A DNA stretch of 64,000 nucleotides from Barrientosiimonas humi (GTDB lineage: Bacteria > Actinomycetota > Actinomycetes > Actinomycetales > Dermatophilaceae): assembly GCF_006716095.1 (NCBI RefSeq), contig NZ_VFOK01000001.1:1333375-1397374 (forward strand), given 5' to 3'. Positions 62,782 through 64,000 of the stretch are shown here, piece by piece; the stretch's first letter is position 1; each line of letters begins with the position of its first letter. A model generated the notes under the pieces. It was given only the letters and a program-made list of their open reading frames with translations, searched no databases and had not been told where the DNA came from. Made by a program: the position numbers and the translations under genes.

Positions 62782-62930
62782 ACGACCGCGGAAACGACGA
62801 GCTCGAGGTCCCGGGCGGGTCCGACAGCAGCATGGCCCTGGTGGTGGCCGCGTGGGTGGTCGTCGCCATCCCGCTCCTGTACGGCGTGTGGCAGGCGATC
62901 CTGAAGGCGCTGCAGCTGTTCGGTGGCTGA
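62778..62930 (+). CDS. MFS transporter small subunit, 50 aa
   Basis: A 50-aa one-helix membrane protein starting on the ATGA that overlaps the OFA transporter stop. A polar N-terminus of about 18 residues (MNDRGNDELEVPGGSDSS) leads into one hydrophobic helix (ALVVAAWVVVAIPLLYGVW) and a short amphipathic tail. Small proteins of this size and position are a recurring companion of OFA-type MFS transporters and are annotated as MFS small subunits; they may stabilise the carrier. It is short enough to be missed by ordinary gene calling. Confidence 0.75.
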   Translation: MNDRGNDELEVPGGSDSSMALVVAAWVVVAIPLLYGVWQAILKALQLFGG

Positions 62931-62975
62931 GCGCTGAGCGCTGAGCGGTCGGGCCGACAGGTCGGGGCCTGGCCC

Positions 62976-62981
62976 TAGGCT
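62976..62981 (+). promoter_or_regulatory. probable -10 of leaderless GNAT/GyrB-like gene
   Basis: TAGGCT ends seven bases before the GTG at 62989, with no Shine-Dalgarno between. Confidence 0.4.
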
Positions 62982-62988
62982 CGGCCGG

Positions 62989-64000
62989 GTGACCGCTCCC
63001 GCACCGGTGACCGTCCGACCGCGCCGCGACGACGACCTGCCTCGGCTGGTCGAGGTCCTCGCCGCGCAGCAGCCGACGTCGCGCTACCCGCTGCGCTGGC
63101 CGCTCCCGTTCCCGCCGGAGCACTTCGTGCGGCGCGCGACCGAGCGCTCCACGTGGGTGGCCGAGGTCGACGGCACCGTGGTGGGTCACGTGTCGTTGAC
63201 ACAGGTCCTTCCCGACGACCCGTTCGCCGAGCAGTGGTCCCGCGGCGCGGACCGGCCGGTCGCCGAGCTGCTTTGCGTGTCAGTGCTTTTCGTGGCTCAC
63301 GACGTCGTCGGGAGCGGTGTCGGCGGGCGGTTGCTGGACGTGGCGGTGAGCGCCGCGCGAGGCGAGGGCGCCGCGCCGGTCCTCAATGTCGTACAGCGGC
63401 ACTCGCGGGCGGCCGCCGTCTATCGGCACCGCGGCTGGGTCGAGGTCGGCACCGGCCGGCCGGACTGGCTGGGCAACGAAGAGCCCGACGTGCTGCTGAT
63501 GGTGCTTCCGGACGGCGTGGCCGGCGACGACGCGCCGGCGAACGATCGATCCGCCTGGCTGACCACCACGCACCGCTGGAGCAACGACGTCGACGGCGAG
63601 CATCTGGCGCAGGTGCGCGAGCGGCTGAGCCGCCCTGGGGTCGCCGGCGGGCGACGCCACCTGATCCTCGAGGTGCTCGCGTACGCCGACGACGAGGCTG
63701 CCCGGCTGGGGCGCGTCGGGACGGCCGTGGTGACGACCCATCCCGACGGGACGGTCACGATCAGCGACGACGGCCGGGGCACCGACACCCGCCGTGACGG
63801 GCAGGGCCGCGTCGTGCGCAAACCGGTGATGGCGACGCCGGACGTCCGTTTCCAGGACGAGGCCGCCGCTCCCCTGCTCCCCGACGGGCTCCCGCGGCGC
63901 GGCATGTCGAGCGTTGCTGCGCTCAGCAGCGTGCTCGTGCACGAGAACCGTCGCGCGGACGGGTCGTGGTCACAGACCTATCGGCACGGCCTCCCCGACC
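62989..64000 (+). CDS. GNAT acetyltransferase fused to degenerate GyrB-type ATPase domain (3' end outside window)
   Basis: The open frame runs 337 codons to the window end without a stop. Residues about 7-175 form a GNAT domain: VRPRRDDDLPRLVEVL, WVAEVDGTVVGHVSL, the acetyl-CoA loop VVGSGVGGRLLDVAV (106-120) and AAAVYRHRGWVEVG. After a 20-residue linker, residues about 204-337 follow the N-terminal ATPase of DNA gyrase B: EHLAQVRERLSRPG, HLILEVLAYADDEA (224-237), VTISDDGRGTDT (256-267), GMSSVAALSSVLVHENRR (305-322) and WSQTYRHGLP. The glutamate of the HLILEV helix and the DDGRG aspartate are kept, but the Mg-binding Asn of the EVVDN helix is Tyr, and the glycine lid is degraded. It may bind nucleotide without hydrolysing it. 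Confidence 0.8.
   Translation, partial: MTAPAPVTVRPRRDDDLPRLVEVLAAQQPTSRYPLRWPLPFPPEHFVRRATERSTWVAEVDGTVVGHVSLTQVLPDDPFAEQWSRGADRPVAELLCVSVLFVAHDVVGSGVGGRLLDVAVSAARGEGAAPVLNVVQRHSRAAAVYRHRGWVEVGTGRPDWLGNEEPDVLLMVLPDGVAGDDAPANDRSAWLTTTHRWSNDVDGEHLAQVRERLSRPGVAGGRRHLILEVLAYADDEAARLGRVGTAVVTTHPDGTVTISDDGRGTDTRRDGQGRVVRKPVMATPDVRFQDEAAAPLLPDGLPRRGMSSVAALSSVLVHENRRADGSWSQTYRHGLPD

Overview
The window is very GC-rich chromosomal DNA (about 70% G+C or more by eye) with GTG and TTG starts, long chains of 1-4 nt stop/start overlaps, and gene orders typical of Actinomycetota. The gcvH-garA-ftsR block, the parA-scpA-scpB-rluB-cmk-der block and the ruvCAB-yajC-secDF-apt-relA block all match the order known in Mycobacterium and relatives. 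Details such as the SbcC inserts and the actinobacterial intergenic palindrome suggest a Micrococcales-like organism (Dermacoccaceae or Intrasporangiaceae type), but the genus cannot be fixed from the sequence alone. I see no insertion sequence, prophage, integron or CRISPR array; nearly everything is core chromosome.

Layout. 1-7.4 kb: tail of an rRNA methyltransferase, an unknown 144-aa gene, a NiaP-type niacin transporter with a ComB-like phosphatase, YciO, an SRPBCC protein, OsmC, a histidine phosphatase and a GCS2-family ligase. 7.5-14.6 kb: sbcDC, the AlaA-type aminotransferase and a siderophore-interacting protein. 14.6-23.6 kb (minus strand): pgsA, DUF881, Sbp, DUF881, gcvH, garA, ftsR, a DUF151 nuclease, a MerR regulator and gcvP, with a glycine riboswitch in front of gcvP. 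23.7-29 kb: panB, then a 2-methylcitrate operon prpDBC behind a GntR/FCD regulator. 29-34.3 kb is the most accessory-looking part: a DinB-like protein, a secreted DUF1524 nuclease translationally coupled to a small unknown gene, soxR with a drug-efflux MFS gene (each behind its own SoxR box), YrhK and tRNA-Pro(GGG).

34.4-43.6 kb (minus strand): xerD, parA, scpA, scpB, rluB, tyrA, cmk, plsC and der, interrupted by one plus-strand TOPRIM gene. 43.7-50.7 kb: a small membrane protein, hisS with an MBL-fold hydrolase, a lipoprotein cyclophilin, a DUF349 protein, an M18 aminopeptidase and an AhpD-like protein. 50.8-61.2 kb (minus strand): pdxT, yebC, ruvC-ruvA-ruvB (behind a LexA/SOS box), yajC-secD-secF-apt and relA. 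61.4-64 kb: an OFA-family MFS transporter with a 50-aa small-subunit partner, then a gene cut by the window end that fuses a GNAT acetyltransferase to a degenerate DNA gyrase B-type ATPase domain. That fusion is the most unusual object here.

Regulation that can be read directly: a glycine riboswitch, two SoxR boxes with 19-bp promoter spacers, a LexA box, two GTATAC-centred palindromes beside the GntR gene, and a recurring leaderless signal (a -10-like hexamer of the form nAnnnT, 6-7 nt before ATG/GTG) at a dozen or more genes that lack a Shine-Dalgarno sequence.
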